Under the pieces are notes generated by a model. It worked only from the letters and a program-made list of their open reading frames with translations. It did not search any database and was not told the DNA's origin. From positions 58,844 through 122,843 of the forward strand of contig JAVKFU010000006.1 of NCBI GenBank assembly GCA_040223695.1: DNA of 64,000 nucleotides, written 5' to 3'. Below, in pieces: positions 37,509 to 47,512 of the stretch. Source of the DNA: Deltaproteobacteria bacterium (lineage in GTDB: Bacteria; Desulfobacterota_D; UBA1144; Nemesobacterales; UBA2774). Positions within the stretch are counted from its first letter, which is position 1. The number at the start of each line of letters is the position of its first letter. The translations under genes and the position numbers were made by a program.

Positions 37509-38267
37509 CTAAACCTTCTTAATATACCTGTCCACGATGTTCAGGAACTCCGAGGAAAAATTCTCCATTTCAATGTCTATTCTTTTGACCCTGCTTACAA
37601 AATAGTTATAGGCTATAACGGCGGGGATAGCGGCCGCAAGGCCTATCGCAGTTGCGACAAGCGCCTCCGCAATACCCGGAGCCACAGCCTGGAGAGTGGG
37701 GACGCCTTCACTGCCCGCGAGACCTATAAATGAGGTCATTATGCCCCAAACGGTTCCGAAAAGACCTATAAAGGGGGCCGCGCTGCCGGTCGTCGCAAGG
37801 AATATCAGGGAGCCCTCGAGCTTGGAAGTCTCGGACGCCATCGTCCTCTTGAGCGCCCTCTCGACAAGCTCCACGACGCCGAGCTCCGTAGCTATAACCT
37901 CGGGATTCGTCTTGGCCTCAGAGCCCTTTGATGCGCCGCTTGACCTTCTCAGCTTCAGTATCTCCGTATAACCCGCCCGGAAAACCTCCGCAATGGGGCC
38001 GCCGATGTGTTTTGTCGAGGAGTAGAGATTGCCGAAATTGCCGCTGGCATTGTAGAGCTCAAGGAATTTTTCGGATTTTCTTGTCGCTCTCCTCAGCATA
38101 AACGCCTTTGAGAATATAATTGTCCACGAGACAAGGGACATCAGGAGAAGCAGCAAGAGCACGGCCTTTACGACAGGACCCGCATCGGTTATCAGATTCA
38201 ATACTCTGATCTCACCGCCTCCGGTCCCGGCCTGCGTCTCTATCAAGAAGTAGATCCAGTTTGTCAT
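37509..38267 (-). CDS. tolQ: TolQ, proton channel protein of the MotA/TolQ/ExbB family
   Basis: About 252 residues with three membrane helices: AVLLLLLLMSLVSWTIIFSKAF, then FLATTGSAAPFIGLFGTVWGIM and EALVATAIGLAAAIPAVIAYNYF, the latter two carrying the family's pore-lining Thr and Ala/Gly pattern. The ATG at 38267 is preferred to an in-frame TTG nine bases upstream. As the first gene of tolQRA it probably carries the operon promoter within the 240 bases shared with the divergent gene at 38517. It uses proton motive force together with TolR. Confidence 0.93.
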   Translation of the reverse strand: MTNWIYFLIETQAGTGGGEIRVLNLITDAGPVVKAVLLLLLLMSLVSWTIIFSKAFMLRRATRKSEKFLELYNASGNFGNLYSSTKHIGGPIAEVFRAGYTEILKLRRSSGASKGSEAKTNPEVIATELGVVELVERALKRTMASETSKLEGSLIFLATTGSAAPFIGLFGTVWGIMTSFIGLAGSEGVPTLQAVAPGIAEALVATAIGLAAAIPAVIAYNYFVSRVKRIDIEMENFSSEFLNIVDRYIKKV

Positions 38268-38516
38268 CTGTGCCAACCTGCTGATAACTCGGATTTAGGG
38301 TTTGAATGAAAAATCAATGCCTTTGACTTATAGATACGTTTGAGATGCACTTCAGATTCCAATTAAAGTTTTCCATACCTGAATACCAAAATCAAATAAT
38401 ATTATCAATACATCCCGGCAGGATGAAAAGTCGATTTGATTTTCGGCTCAAAATGTATGATAGTCGTCATGTAAAAGAGGGGAAATTATACCGAGCACGC
38501 ACAGGAGGGACATTCA

Positions 38517-38969
38517 ATGGCGGGTATTATGAAACTGTATTTGATTCCGGGAGCGGCCATAGTAATGACGCTCGCGGCCCTGACCGCACACGCGGAAGGG
38601 GACAGGTATCAGATAGTTATCGAGGAGAGCTTTTACGTGGTAAAACCGGAGAACAAGGAAAAGTTTCTCAATATCTACAGGGAAAAGCTCTATCCGTTCT
38701 GGAGCGAAATGCAGAAGATGGGCGTGATCGTCGATGAATACAGGCTCTATTCACAAAGGGTCCACACGCTTGAGCCGCTCTGGACATACAAGACAGTGGT
38801 TAAATTCAAGAACTATCAATCGATTGACAAGTGGCTCGAAACGAGGGACCAGGTCTACGGCAGGCTCTTCCCGGATGAGGGGGGATACAAGGCTCCGAGG
38901 AATGAAATAGATATGATTACCGAAGAGCACTGGGACGAGTTTATAAGGGAGATACCTTTACAAAAGTAA
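38517..38969 (+). CDS. Small exported protein, NIPSNAP/dimeric alpha-beta barrel-like
   Basis: A 150-residue protein with a signal peptide ending near AHA (residues 22-25). The mature part YQIVIEESFYVVKPENKEKFLNIYREKLYPFWSEMQKMGV, named here only by its pieces FYVVKPENKEKFLN and YREKLYPFWSEM, has the strand-helix pattern of ferredoxin-like dimeric barrels (NIPSNAP or antibiotic-biosynthesis-monooxygenase type). No catalytic residues can be assigned. GGAGGG precedes the ATG. It is divergent from tolQ and followed by a long gene-free stretch. Confidence 0.62.
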   Translation: MAGIMKLYLIPGAAIVMTLAALTAHAEGDRYQIVIEESFYVVKPENKEKFLNIYREKLYPFWSEMQKMGVIVDEYRLYSQRVHTLEPLWTYKTVVKFKNYQSIDKWLETRDQVYGRLFPDEGGYKAPRNEIDMITEEHWDEFIREIPLQK

Positions 38970-39072
38970 CCCCAGCCGATCTCCTTAAATGTACTGATAT
39001 GATGCCAGGAGTTTATCATCATATTACCGATTTCAGGGAAATACATACAATAGCGGAATTAGACAAGGCTTA

Positions 39073-39101
39073 GGGGGTGAATGCGTTACGCATTCACCCC
39101 C
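39073..39101. repeat. 13-bp stem, 3-base loop hairpin
   Basis: GGGGGTGAATGCG, loop TTA, CGCATTCACCCCC. It lies 104 bases after the exported-protein stop. There is no T-run on either side, so it is more a mobile or structural palindrome than a classic terminator, although transcripts from 38517 would fold it. Confidence 0.6.
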
Positions 39102-39339
39102 TTCCCAACTATTTTTGATTTGGAAACGTCTTGACTTGACTCTAGTTAAGTTTCTGCATTAGTTCAGAGGAGTCCAAACGCTCACCAGATCGCGTTTGTT
39201 CCCCGTTAAGGGAGAAGGGATTAAAAGGATTAGATTCTGAATCAAGTTCAGAATGACATGTTGTCAGGAGAGGGCGTCCGATTGCGCGCTTGCTCGCAAT
39301 CGTAGTTCAGAATGACTAAGAACTTCAAATCCTCCCCGA

Positions 39340-39360
39340 CCCTCCTTTTTCCAAGGAGGG
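39340..39360. repeat. 8-bp inverted repeat
   Basis: CCCTCCTT, loop TTTCC, AAGGAGGG. One of the palindromes in the gene-free stretch; followed by an A-rich segment. Confidence 0.5.
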
Positions 39361-39388
39361 AATTAAAGAAAAAAGGCGGGACTGCCGC

Positions 39389-39403
39389 GGCTCCTTCGGA
39401 GCC
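39389..39403. repeat. Short palindrome in a G+C-rich module
   Basis: GGCTCC, loop TTC, GGAGCC, set in a module reading GCCGCGG...CTCGCAAAGACG, which has the look of a widespread small intergenic repeat. Confidence 0.45.
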
Positions 39404-39776
39404 TCGCAAAGACGAGGAGAAAATCAAAAATCACCGACTGCATAGAATGAGGCTAAAAATCTCATGTTAACGCTAAAATGTTTTGATTACGCAACACATT
39501 GCCAAGAGCACCAACAATATTGCACTGAGGTCAAGGTGTCCGGATGTTTCGTTTTCAGAAAGTTTGTCCAAAGTTCAAGTACATTCTTGCATTTAGCCAA
39601 GGTCGACCAGCTCTTCACTCGCTCAGAACTGTTGCTTTCTCGAATTCGTTGCACGTTCGAAATCGTTTGTGAATGTCGGGAGGGAAAGAGCTGAAAGGAC
39701 TAGATTTCTCCTGTTAGTCAAAATGACATCCTTCGACAGGCTGAGGATGAGAGGGCTATGATCACCCCCATCCTGA

Positions 39777-39799
39777 CCTCCCCCCTATAAGGGGGGAGG
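39777..39799. repeat. 10-bp perfect inverted repeat
   Basis: CCTCCCCCCT, loop ATA, AGGGGGGAGG. The strongest palindrome of the patchwork after the 13-bp hairpin. Confidence 0.55.
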
Positions 39800-39957
39800 A
39801 ATCCCGCTTTGCCGGGCGTGCCTGGAGCTGGCTCTTTAGACTGGTTTCAGGATGTGCTGGTCTTTGAAAGATTAGATTCTGAACAGATTCTGAAACGATC
39901 CCGGATCGTAGTCCGGGACAAGGTTCAGGACAGGGTTCAAGGGGGGCTAATTTGAGT

Positions 39958-40980
39958 TTACTCGGCGAGGAGGCCTTTGTTCATATGGGGCGGGGAGATA
40001 TTCAGGTGATCATAGGCAAAAGGGGTAACGGTCCTTCCGCGGGGGGTTTTTACGAGGAGCCCCTGACGTATTAAAAAGGGCTCGTAAACATACTCGATCG
40101 TGTCTTTATCCTCGCTTACCGCGGCGGCAAGAGAATCTATCCCGACGGGACCTCCGCCGAACTTTTCGATTATCGTCTCGAGTATTGTCCTGTCCAGATT
40201 GTCGAGACCGAGGATATCCACCTCTAGCATCTCAAGCGCCGAGTGGGCCACATCCGTGTCGATTACACCGTCCGCCCTGACCTCGGCAAAGTCCCTTACC
40301 CTCTTGAGAAGCCTGTTTGCGATACGGGGGGTCCCCCGGGCCCGGCACGCAAGCCCGGCTATGCCGTCAGGGGTTATTTCGACCCCCAGAATACCGGACG
40401 AGCGCTCAATTATGCCCTCTATCTCCTCGGGCTTGTAGTAATCGAGCCTGAGATCGACTCCGAACCTCGATCTCAGAGGGGATGTCAGGAGACCGGTCCT
40501 CGTCGTCGCCCCGACAAGCGTAAACCGGCTCACGGAGACTTTCATGGACTTGGCGGTGGGCCCTTCGCCGATCATGATGTCAATCTTATAATCCTCCATC
40601 GCGGAATAAAGATACTCCTCGACTATGCGGTTAAGACGGTGTATCTCGTCTATAAACAGTACGTCCCTGTCTTCGAGATTCGTAAGTATCGAGGCGAGGT
40701 CCCCGACACGCTCCACGACAGGGCCTGAAGTGGAATATATGCTCACGCCGAGCTCGTTCGATATTATGTGCGCGAGGGTGGTTTTTCCTAGACCGGGCGG
40801 ACCGTAGAGAAGCACATGGTCGAGCGCTTCTCTTCTTCTCCTGGCGGCCTCGATAAAAATACCGACCTTTTCCTTTACCTTCTCCTGCCCGAGATAGTCC
40901 GTCAGACGCTCCGGTCTCAGGTTAACGTCAAATAGCGGGTCTTCTTCCGTGTCGCCCGGGCTTAAAATCCTCTCAGCCAT
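39958..40980 (-). CDS. ruvB: Holliday junction branch migration helicase RuvB
   Basis: A 340-residue AAA+ ATPase that drives branch migration of Holliday junctions with RuvA. Walker [14 protein letters not shown] is near residues 59-71, Walker [12 protein letters not shown] at about 105-115, sensor [18 protein letters not shown] near 155-172, and the C-terminal winged-helix domain includes [17 protein letters not shown] and [16 protein letters not shown]. Full length. It is the last gene of yebC-ruvC-ruvA-ruvB; ruvA ends 80 bases upstream. Confidence 0.98.
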   Translation of the reverse strand: MAERILSPGDTEEDPLFDVNLRPERLTDYLGQEKVKEKVGIFIEAARRRREALDHVLLYGPPGLGKTTLAHIISNELGVSIYSTSGPVVERVGDLASILTNLEDRDVLFIDEIHRLNRIVEEYLYSAMEDYKIDIMIGEGPTAKSMKVSVSRFTLVGATTRTGLLTSPLRSRFGVDLRLDYYKPEEIEGIIERSSGILGVEITPDGIAGLACRARGTPRIANRLLKRVRDFAEVRADGVIDTDVAHSALEMLEVDILGLDNLDRTILETIIEKFGGGPVGIDSLAAAVSEDKDTIEYVYEPFLIRQGLLVKTPRGRTVTPFAYDHLNISPPHMNKGLLAE

Positions 40981-41060
40981 TTCCTCACAACCTGAAATAA
41001 TTGATGTTTCTAGTATATACGAACTGAATCTTTATCGGAATCTGCGAATACGGGCCAGGC

Positions 41061-41648
41061 TCATACCCTCTTCATCAGCTTCAAAGATTCTCTGAGCGAA
41101 GTCTCGATGTCGTTTTCTCCCGCCGTTATACTTTCAATCTTGGATATATGCTCGTCTATCTCGTTCTTCTTGTAGCCGAGGTTTAAAAGGGCCGATATGA
41201 CGTCCTCGAGAAGGCCTGCTTCCCTCCGGGCTTCGTCGGACACCGGCACGCTCGAGACCTTGTCCCTGAGCTCGGTAGTCAGCCTGGAGGCGAGCTTGGA
41301 GCCTATGCCGGGAACTTTCCTCCTTGCGAGGTCGCCCGAGGAGATTGCCGAAGCGAATTCGCCGGGCGAGACGTTCGAGAGTATATTCGTAGCCACTTTA
41401 GGTCCCACTCCCGAGACACCTATCAGCAAGGTAAAAACGGCCTTCTCTTCCTCGGTCAGGAAACCGAAAAGCTCTATGCCGCTGTCCTTCATTTGTGTAT
41501 GTATTTTCAGCTCCGTTTCGCTGCCCGCCTCCCCAAGACGGTAATAGGTGGACAGTGGGACTGTAACTCCGTACCCCACGCCCCCTACATCGAGTATGAC
41601 CCTGCCTAATTGTTTCCCGGCAATTTTTCCTCTAAGAAGGGAGATCAT
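41061..41648 (-). CDS. ruvA: Holliday junction DNA helicase subunit RuvA
   Basis: A 195-residue protein that binds the four-way junction as a tetramer. Domain I (MISLLRGKIAGKQL...GVGYGVTVPLSTY) is an OB-fold; the paired helix-hairpin-helix region holds LIGVSGVGPKVATNIL and VPGIGSKLASRLTTEL; the C-terminal domain III (LLEDVISALLNLGYKKNEI) contacts RuvB. Its start overlaps the ruvC end by 17 bases. Complete. Confidence 0.97.
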   Translation of the reverse strand: MISLLRGKIAGKQLGRVILDVGGVGYGVTVPLSTYYRLGEAGSETELKIHTQMKDSGIELFGFLTEEEKAVFTLLIGVSGVGPKVATNILSNVSPGEFASAISSGDLARRKVPGIGSKLASRLTTELRDKVSSVPVSDEARREAGLLEDVISALLNLGYKKNEIDEHISKIESITAGENDIETSLRESLKLMKRV

Positions 41649-42177
41649 CTAGGGTGAAACGCCTCCTCCTTCTCCGGGATTGCACGAACTCGCTTCCGAG
41701 CTTTTTCTCGATCCGGGACAGATTTATATGGCAAAGGGCTATAGCTACCGCGTCGGACGCGTCCTCGGCTTCGAATTCGGACACGCCCAGTATCCTGGAT
41801 ATCATCTTCTGGACTTCAGTTTTATTGGCCCTCCCTCTTCCGGTGAGAGCGAGCTTGACCTTTGTGGGGGAATATTCATAAATCGAAATCCCCGCGCTTG
41901 AGGCCGCAAGCAGCGCCACCCCCCTCGCCTCGCCCAGCTTGATTGCGCTCTTTACATTTTTCGAAAAGAAGATGTCCTCGACCGACATTACATCGGGTGA
42001 GTGCTCCCGTATTACTTTGACTATGTTGTCATAAACGGTTTTTAATCTCTCCGGGATAGGCAGGGTGGAGGCGGGTGTAATGATCCCGCTCGCTATATGG
42101 GTTACCTCGCCGTTACGGAACTCAAGAACCCCGTAACCGCATACCCTCGTGCCGGGGTCTATGCCGATTACCCTCAT
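41632..42177 (-). CDS. ruvC: Holliday junction resolvase RuvC
   Basis: A 181-residue endonuclease that cuts Holliday junctions. The RNase H-like fold starts MRVIGIDPGTRVCGYGVLE with catalytic Asp7; further acidic residues are the Glu in SVEDIFFSKN (about 67-76) and the Asp pair in AEDASDAVAIALCH (about 136-149). The tail is Arg-rich (QSRRRRRRF). Its ATG directly follows the yebC TAA with no gap, so the two are coupled. Confidence 0.97.
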   Translation of the reverse strand: MRVIGIDPGTRVCGYGVLEFRNGEVTHIASGIITPASTLPIPERLKTVYDNIVKVIREHSPDVMSVEDIFFSKNVKSAIKLGEARGVALLAASSAGISIYEYSPTKVKLALTGRGRANKTEVQKMISRILGVSEFEAEDASDAVAIALCHINLSRIEKKLGSEFVQSRRRRRRFTLDDLPS

Positions 42178-42927
42178 TTAGGACGCCAGGCTCTCTATGA
42201 CTTCCTCCGGCACATCGAAATTGGAATAAACGTTCTGAACATCGTCGCTTTCCTCAAGCGCCTCCATGAGACGGATCATATGCTCGGCTTCTTTGCCTTC
42301 GATCCTGACGCTGTTTTGCGGGATCATCGTAACCTCGGCGGATTCATAATTGAGACCGGCTTGCTCAATAGCCCTCTTCACGGGCTCAAAGGCTTCCGGA
42401 GGAGTAATTACTACAAGCTCGCTGTCCTCGGTCACGACATCGTCAGCCCCCGCCTCGAGCGCAATCTCGAATACCTCGTCTTCGCTGACTTTATCCTCCT
42501 CAAAAGCGATTCTGCCCTTCATGTCGAAGATCCAGGCGACGCATCCGTTTTCCCCCAGGCTGCCTCCGTGCTTCGTGAATATTCTCCTTACGTCGGAGAC
42601 CGTCCGGTTCTTGTTATCTGTCAGAGCCTGCACCAGAACCGCGCTTCCGCCCGGGCCGTATCCCTCATAGGAAATCTCGTGAAACTCATCGCCCCCGATC
42701 TCACCCGTACCCCGCTTGATAGCACGGTCAATGGTGTCATTGGGCATGTTCTGGCCTTTAGCGGCGGATATCGCCGTCCTGAGGCGCGGATTCGCCTCCG
42801 GGTCGCCCCCGCCGTGTTTAGCAGCTACGGTGAGCTCGCGGATAAGCTTGGTAAATACCTTGCCCCTCTTCGCGTCAACGGCGGCCTTTCTGTGTTTTAT
42901 ATTAGCCCATTTTGAATGTCCAGCCAT
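42178..42927 (-). CDS. YebC/PmpR family transcriptional regulator
   Basis: A 249-residue protein opening with the family signature [22 protein letters not shown] and carrying [17 protein letters not shown] and [14 protein letters not shown]. Members bind DNA or ribosomes (TACO1-like) and in some species regulate quorum sensing or proline-rich translation. The acidic C-terminal region is full length. It is the first gene of the yebC-ruvCAB operon, a common bacterial arrangement, and has a GAGG ribosome site. Confidence 0.95.
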   Translation of the reverse strand: MAGHSKWANIKHRKAAVDAKRGKVFTKLIRELTVAAKHGGGDPEANPRLRTAISAAKGQNMPNDTIDRAIKRGTGEIGGDEFHEISYEGYGPGGSAVLVQALTDNKNRTVSDVRRIFTKHGGSLGENGCVAWIFDMKGRIAFEEDKVSEDEVFEIALEAGADDVVTEDSELVVITPPEAFEPVKRAIEQAGLNYESAEVTMIPQNSVRIEGKEAEHMIRLMEALEESDDVQNVYSNFDVPEEVIESLAS

Positions 42928-43035
42928 AATAACCTCACCTCACAACTAATTGTATATATTATTCTCTCCTCAAAAAATACTATGTAAAAATTCTAAAACA
43001 TTGGGGAATAATTGGCAATAGGGGGGAACGGGCGA

Positions 43036-44016
43036 TTACCTGACCCTCTTTACGAGAACCGTAAGCGGCTGGGCTCCGCCTACTTTTGTGGTAATCGTAG
43101 ATACGGTGCTCTCCTTGTTTATCTCCCCAACGGTCAAAATTTTGGTTGACGGGTCAATAACCTGGCCGGACAGTGAAGTGAAATCGAATCTTATTTCGGC
43201 ATCATCTGGCAGGCCGAATACCTCGGCCGTTATGGGCGCCGGGGTCCCCACGTCCGTCTCCGGAACCAGGAGGTTATAACCCCAGGCCGGCAAATCGGCG
43301 TTAATAAAAGTACCGTCGGGTTTCTTGAGACTGACACGCATATTCCCGTCTTCATTCACTATATCCGGAGGGAGATTCCCGAATTCAGCCGCAAGCTGAT
43401 CCGACTTCATGGCAATTATTCTGCCGTTGATAAAGGAATTGTCCCGGGAGTTCAGTATCCCTATTTCATACTTGCTGGGTTCAAGGACATTCTGTGCGGG
43501 GAAAGTGAATGTGTTGCCGAGCGAGCCGAATTCCACTACATTAACATGAACGGACCCCACTGCGCCTGAAGGGCCTTTTTCATCGTCAGGCCTGGAGATT
43601 TTTAATATACCGTCCTCGCCTGAAACTATTACTCCGTATGAGCCGGACAGCTCCTGAGGAAGACTGAATTTTCTCCATCCATCCGTCATAATCCTGACCT
43701 CGACCCCTATCTTCTGTCCCAGCAGCCCGTTTTGATCTATGGTCCGTACGGACGATACCTTGCCGGTATATTGCGGGTTGATGAATATCTCTCCGCCGAC
43801 GGATGTAAGCTCGGCTTCGGTATATCGGGGCGGCCCCGCCATTGCTACTTCCGCTCCGTCTAGGTCATTATTTTTTTGAACAACCGCACTGGAACCATCT
43901 CCCGTTCCGAACGAATCGTCGACAGGTTCTCCGACCGCGAATGCCGGGGTTACACAGTAATGAACCGCAAAAAGCGACAGATAAAATAACATCATAAACT
44001 CAATTTTTCGTCTCAT
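43036..44016 (-). CDS. Exported protein of unknown function, Ig-like C-terminus
   Basis: A 326-residue protein with a signal peptide (FMMLFYLSLFAVHYCVTPAFA, cleavage near residue 27). The mature part has four to five beta-rich blocks: GGEIFINPQYTGKVSSVRTI, VHVNVVEFGSLGNTFTFPAQN, a variable middle, and a final PITAEVFGLPDDAEIRFDF...STVSTITTKVGG, all like Ig or IPT domains of surface proteins. No enzyme motif. GAGGGAG precedes the ATG. It is alone, divergent from rho. It shares style, though not clear homology, with the N-terminal part of the SPOR protein at 31196. Confidence 0.65.
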   Translation of the reverse strand: MRRKIEFMMLFYLSLFAVHYCVTPAFAVGEPVDDSFGTGDGSSAVVQKNNDLDGAEVAMAGPPRYTEAELTSVGGEIFINPQYTGKVSSVRTIDQNGLLGQKIGVEVRIMTDGWRKFSLPQELSGSYGVIVSGEDGILKISRPDDEKGPSGAVGSVHVNVVEFGSLGNTFTFPAQNVLEPSKYEIGILNSRDNSFINGRIIAMKSDQLAAEFGNLPPDIVNEDGNMRVSLKKPDGTFINADLPAWGYNLLVPETDVGTPAPITAEVFGLPDDAEIRFDFTSLSGQVIDPSTKILTVGEINKESTVSTITTKVGGAQPLTVLVKRVR

Positions 44017-44167
44017 AGCTCCCTCGGCATTAACCCTTTATTAATATGTTTACAAAAAATAAATTACAATGTAAGGTTTCAGTATAGCACAAACGGCACA
44101 CCGTGTTTAAATGACGAGCGGGAAAATCTGAATTAAAAACACTTTTATTATTCACGAAAAAACTCAC

Positions 44168-44197
44168 TTGACAAATTATCTATTTAACATGCATAAT
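44168..44197 (+). promoter_or_regulatory. Candidate sigma-70 promoter of rho
   Basis: TTGACA (44168-44173), an 18-base spacer and CATAAT (44192-44197), in an A+T-rich region 115 bases ahead of the rho ATG. The long leader would suit rho autoregulation by premature termination, known in other bacteria, but no leader structure is obvious. Confidence 0.5.
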
Positions 44198-44311
44198 ATG
44201 TGTGTCAGTATACTTTTCGCAACTCAAAGAGAACTAACACTCAATTCCACAAATTAGCGAAGTGACGTTGCATTAAAAATCCTGAAAAAATGAGTCAAGG
44301 ACTTGGAAGAT

Positions 44312-45625
44312 ATGGCTAGAGCAACCAAATTACGGGAAAAACCCGAAGAGAAGGAAATTATCGAAGAAGCTCACTTTCTTAACCTGAATGAACTAAGAAA
44401 CAGAAAGAGCGTAGAATTAATGAAGATGGCCAGAGAGCTGGACATTGATGAAACCTCGCGCATGACCAAGCAGGACATCATCTATGCTATCTTAAAGGCT
44501 CAAAGCGAGAAGGAAGGGGTAATTTTCGCGGAGGGAGTGCTTGAAATCCTTTCGGAAGGATACGGCTTTCTGAGATCTCCTAAATACAGCTACCTGCCGG
44601 GCCCCGATGACATATATGTCTCGAAATCCCAGATTCGCTCGTTTAATCTGAAAACGGGAGACACGGTGGGCGGACAGGTAAGGCTCCCGAGGGAGGGAGA
44701 AAAAAACCTGGCCCTCCTCAAAATAGAAGAGGTAAATTTTGACTCCCCCGAAGCGTGCAGAGAAAGGGTCGCATTCGAAAACCGCGTGCCGCTGCATCCT
44801 GAAGAAAAGATAAAGCTCGAGTTCGATCGGAACGAATTCTGCAGCAGGGTCCTGGACCTCTTCATTCCTATCGGGATGGGGCAGAGGGGACTGATCGTGG
44901 CCCCGCCCAGGACAGGTAAAACCATACTACTGCAGAGAATAGCAAACGCAATAACCGAAAACCACCCGGACATAGCGCTTATCGTGCTTCTTATAGACGA
45001 GCGTCCGGAGGAAGTAACGGATATGGACAGGTCGGTCAACGGTGAGGTGGTAAGCTCCACGTTCGATGAGCCGCCGCAGCGCCACATCCAGGTCGCCGAC
45101 ATGGTTTTAGAAAAGGCAAAGAGGCTTGTCGAGCACGGAAAGGATGTAGTTATCCTTCTGGACAGCCTTACCCGTCTGGCCCGCGCCAGCAACACCGTTA
45201 CCCCGGCGAGCGGAAGAGTGCTCTCAGGCGGTATGGAAGCGAACGCACTTCAGAGACCGAAGAGGTTTTTCGGCGCGGCGAGAAACACGGAAGAAGGCGG
45301 GAGCCTCACGATAATCGCAACCGCCCTTATAGACACCGGAAGCCGTATGGACGAAGTAATATTCGAGGAGTTCAAAGGGACGGGCAACATGGAGGCCTAT
45401 CTCGACAGGAGGCTCGCCGACAAGAGGGTATTCCCCGCGGTTGACCTGCAGCGCTCGGGGACGAGGAAGGAAGAGCTTCTGCTTTCGGAGGAAGTGCTGA
45501 ACAAGGTATGGCTCCTGAGGAAGGTGCTCAGCCCTATGAACACGGTGGAAGCCATGGAGTTCCTGCTGGACAAGATGAGCGGCACGAAGTCCAACAAAGA
45601 ATTCCTCAATATGATGAATCAGTAG
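44312..45625 (+). CDS. rho: Transcription termination factor Rho
   Basis: A 437-residue hexameric RNA helicase that ends transcription. Order: Rho_N domain ([20 protein letters not shown]), cold-shock-like RNA-binding domain ([15 protein letters not shown]...[19 protein letters not shown]), then the ATPase with Walker A PPRTGKT near 197-203, [27 protein letters not shown] and the R-loop [20 protein letters not shown]. The ATG at 44312 is chosen over a TTG at 44303 because AAGGA sits ten bases before it. Full length without the long N-terminal insert of actinobacteria. Confidence 0.97.
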   Translation: MARATKLREKPEEKEIIEEAHFLNLNELRNRKSVELMKMARELDIDETSRMTKQDIIYAILKAQSEKEGVIFAEGVLEILSEGYGFLRSPKYSYLPGPDDIYVSKSQIRSFNLKTGDTVGGQVRLPREGEKNLALLKIEEVNFDSPEACRERVAFENRVPLHPEEKIKLEFDRNEFCSRVLDLFIPIGMGQRGLIVAPPRTGKTILLQRIANAITENHPDIALIVLLIDERPEEVTDMDRSVNGEVVSSTFDEPPQRHIQVADMVLEKAKRLVEHGKDVVILLDSLTRLARASNTVTPASGRVLSGGMEANALQRPKRFFGAARNTEEGGSLTIIATALIDTGSRMDEVIFEEFKGTGNMEAYLDRRLADKRVFPAVDLQRSGTRKEELLLSEEVLNKVWLLRKVLSPMNTVEAMEFLLDKMSGTKSNKEFLNMMNQ

Positions 45626-45751
45626 GTCCTTTCAAAGCCCGCTATTCAATTATCCGACAAAACCGTTTAATGTAAGTCACAAAATAAGTGAGCCAGGATT
45701 GCTTCGCTATTTACATATCGAGCGATATAGGTACTCCGTTAAGTGAGAAGT

Positions 45752-47512
45752 ATGAAAGAACCATATCATGAAAGAATATTATCAGGGCGCTTTAAATTAA
45801 TATTGACCCTTTCGGTATTCCTCATATTCCTTTCCCATCCCGTACTTGCAGCGGAAGACCAAAGCCCGGCATTTAATCCGGAAGCCCGTTTCCACCCCGT
45901 AGCAGCAAAGAACGGGATGGTCGTATCTGAAGAGGGATACGCCACGGAAGCCGGGCTTGCGGTACTGAGAGAAGGGGGGAACGCGGTAGATGCGGCAGTC
46001 ACAGTCGGGTTTACGCTGGCAGTTACGTTTCCGCGCGCCGGGAACCTTGGAGGAGGCGGGTTCATGCTCATATACCTGGCAGACAGGAAGGAGGTAGTCG
46101 CAGTAGATTACAGGGAAAGGGCTCCCGCGGCGGCAAGAGCGGAAATGTATCTCGACGAGAAAGGAAATATCGACGAGGAGAAATCCCGGCACAGCATTCT
46201 CGCCGCAGGTGTCCCGGGGACGGTGGCGGGACTTACGCTCGCACTCCAAAAATACGGCACAATTTCACTTGAGCGTGCCGTCCGGCCCGCGGTCGAGCTT
46301 GCGGAGAAGGGTTTTCCCGTAAATGAAGAGCTCAGGAGATCTCTCGTTCAGGCCCGGGAGCGCATGAAGTCATCAGAGGAGAGCATGGCCGTATTTTTCA
46401 AGGATGGGGGCGAGCCCTATAACATTGGCGAGACGTTAATCCAAAAAAATCTCGCCCGGAGCCTTAAGGAGATTTCCGAAAACGGGGCCGATGCTTTCTA
46501 CAAAGGCGAAATCGCAAAGAGAATCGCCTCATTCATGAAAGAGAGCGGAGGGCTTATAACCGAGGTCGACCTCGGCTCTTATGAGGCCGTTGTCAGGAAG
46601 CCGGTTTACGAAACCTACCGGGGTTACGAGATATACTCGATGCCCCCTCCGAGCTCCGGAGGAGTACATCTTATTCAAATCCTAAACATACTCGAGCAAT
46701 TCCCCCTGGGCGTATGGGGACATAACACGGCAAAAACCATTCACGTCATGGCCGAAAGCATGAAGCTCGCCTACGCCGACCGCTCGAAGCATCTGGGAGA
46801 CCCCGATTTCGTCGAAGTCCCCGTCTCAAAGCTCGTTTCGAAGGATTACGCGCGGGAGCTCGGGGACGGAATAGACCTTGAACGAGCAACGCCGAGCGCG
46901 GAAATCAGCCCGGGTGAGATGCATCCCCGTGAGGGCAGAAACACGACGCATTTCTCTGTAATCGACAGGTACGGAAACGCAGTGTCCAACACGTACACCC
47001 TCAATTTCGGCTACGGATCGAAGATAGCGGCAACAGGCACGGGGATACTCCTTAACAACGAGATGGACGATTTTTCAATGAAACCCGGGGCGCCGAACGC
47101 ATACGGACTTACGGGCGGGGAATATAACTCCCTTAAACCCGGCAAAAGGATGCTCAGCTCGATGACCCCTACGATTGTGCTAAAAGACGGGAAGCCTTTC
47201 CTGGTAACCGGGAGCCCGGGCGGGAGTCTTATCATAACCACTGTGCTCCAGATATTGACCAATGTGATAGATTTCGGGATGAACATCTCTCAGGCGACAA
47301 ACGCCGTGCGAGTTCATCACCAGTGGCTGCCCGATGAGCTGAGAGCGGAGGAGGGGCTTAGCGGGGACACGGCAAAGTTACTAACTCGGATGGGATATAA
47401 GATAATTACGGGGAATACGATGGGGAGCGCCCAGAGTATAATGAGAGCCGGGGGCTTCCTTTACGGAGCGTCTGACCCCAGGAGACCCGGCGGCGTCGCG
47501 GAAGGGTATTAA
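45752..47512 (+). CDS. ggt: Gamma-glutamyltranspeptidase
   Basis: A 586-residue periplasmic enzyme that hydrolyses or transfers the gamma-glutamyl group of glutathione. The signal peptide ends near VLAAED (about residue 33). It is made as one chain that cuts itself before Thr in GRNTTHFSVIDRYGNAVSNTYTLN (Thr near 398), giving large and small subunits. Other marks are GGNAVDAAVTVGFTL, GGGGFMLIY and YADRSKHLGDP, with the substrate motif SSMTPTIVLKDGKPFLVTGSPGG. A GTG at 45743 is an alternative start. Its stop overlaps nadA tail to tail by 4 bases. Confidence 0.93.
   Translation: MKEPYHERILSGRFKLILTLSVFLIFLSHPVLAAEDQSPAFNPEARFHPVAAKNGMVVSEEGYATEAGLAVLREGGNAVDAAVTVGFTLAVTFPRAGNLGGGGFMLIYLADRKEVVAVDYRERAPAAARAEMYLDEKGNIDEEKSRHSILAAGVPGTVAGLTLALQKYGTISLERAVRPAVELAEKGFPVNEELRRSLVQARERMKSSEESMAVFFKDGGEPYNIGETLIQKNLARSLKEISENGADAFYKGEIAKRIASFMKESGGLITEVDLGSYEAVVRKPVYETYRGYEIYSMPPPSSGGVHLIQILNILEQFPLGVWGHNTAKTIHVMAESMKLAYADRSKHLGDPDFVEVPVSKLVSKDYARELGDGIDLERATPSAEISPGEMHPREGRNTTHFSVIDRYGNAVSNTYTLNFGYGSKIAATGTGILLNNEMDDFSMKPGAPNAYGLTGGEYNSLKPGKRMLSSMTPTIVLKDGKPFLVTGSPGGSLIITTVLQILTNVIDFGMNISQATNAVRVHHQWLPDELRAEEGLSGDTAKLLTRMGYKIITGNTMGSAQSIMRAGGFLYGASDPRRPGGVAEGY

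Larger units (their letters stand above)
38970..39957. other. Gene-free patchwork of short palindromic repeats
   Basis: Nearly 1 kb with no supported gene; an open frame at 39464-39694 has no protein features. At least seven short inverted repeats occur: 39073-39101, GATTGCG/CGCAATC near 39282, 39340-39360, 39389-39403, an imperfect one around CTTCGACAGGCTGAGGAT (39731-39748), 39777-39799 and TCCCGGA/TCCGGGA near 39899. GATTAGATTCTGAA occurs twice (near 39219 and 39871) and TTCAGAATGAC twice. Unrelated palindromes packed together like this resemble the REP/MITE-like debris common between genes in environmental genomes. Confidence 0.6.

Noticed and set aside
39464..39694. 76-codon open frame in the palindrome patchwork
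   Set aside because: No ribosome site, no family, high Cys/Ser chance content, and it spans repeat modules.
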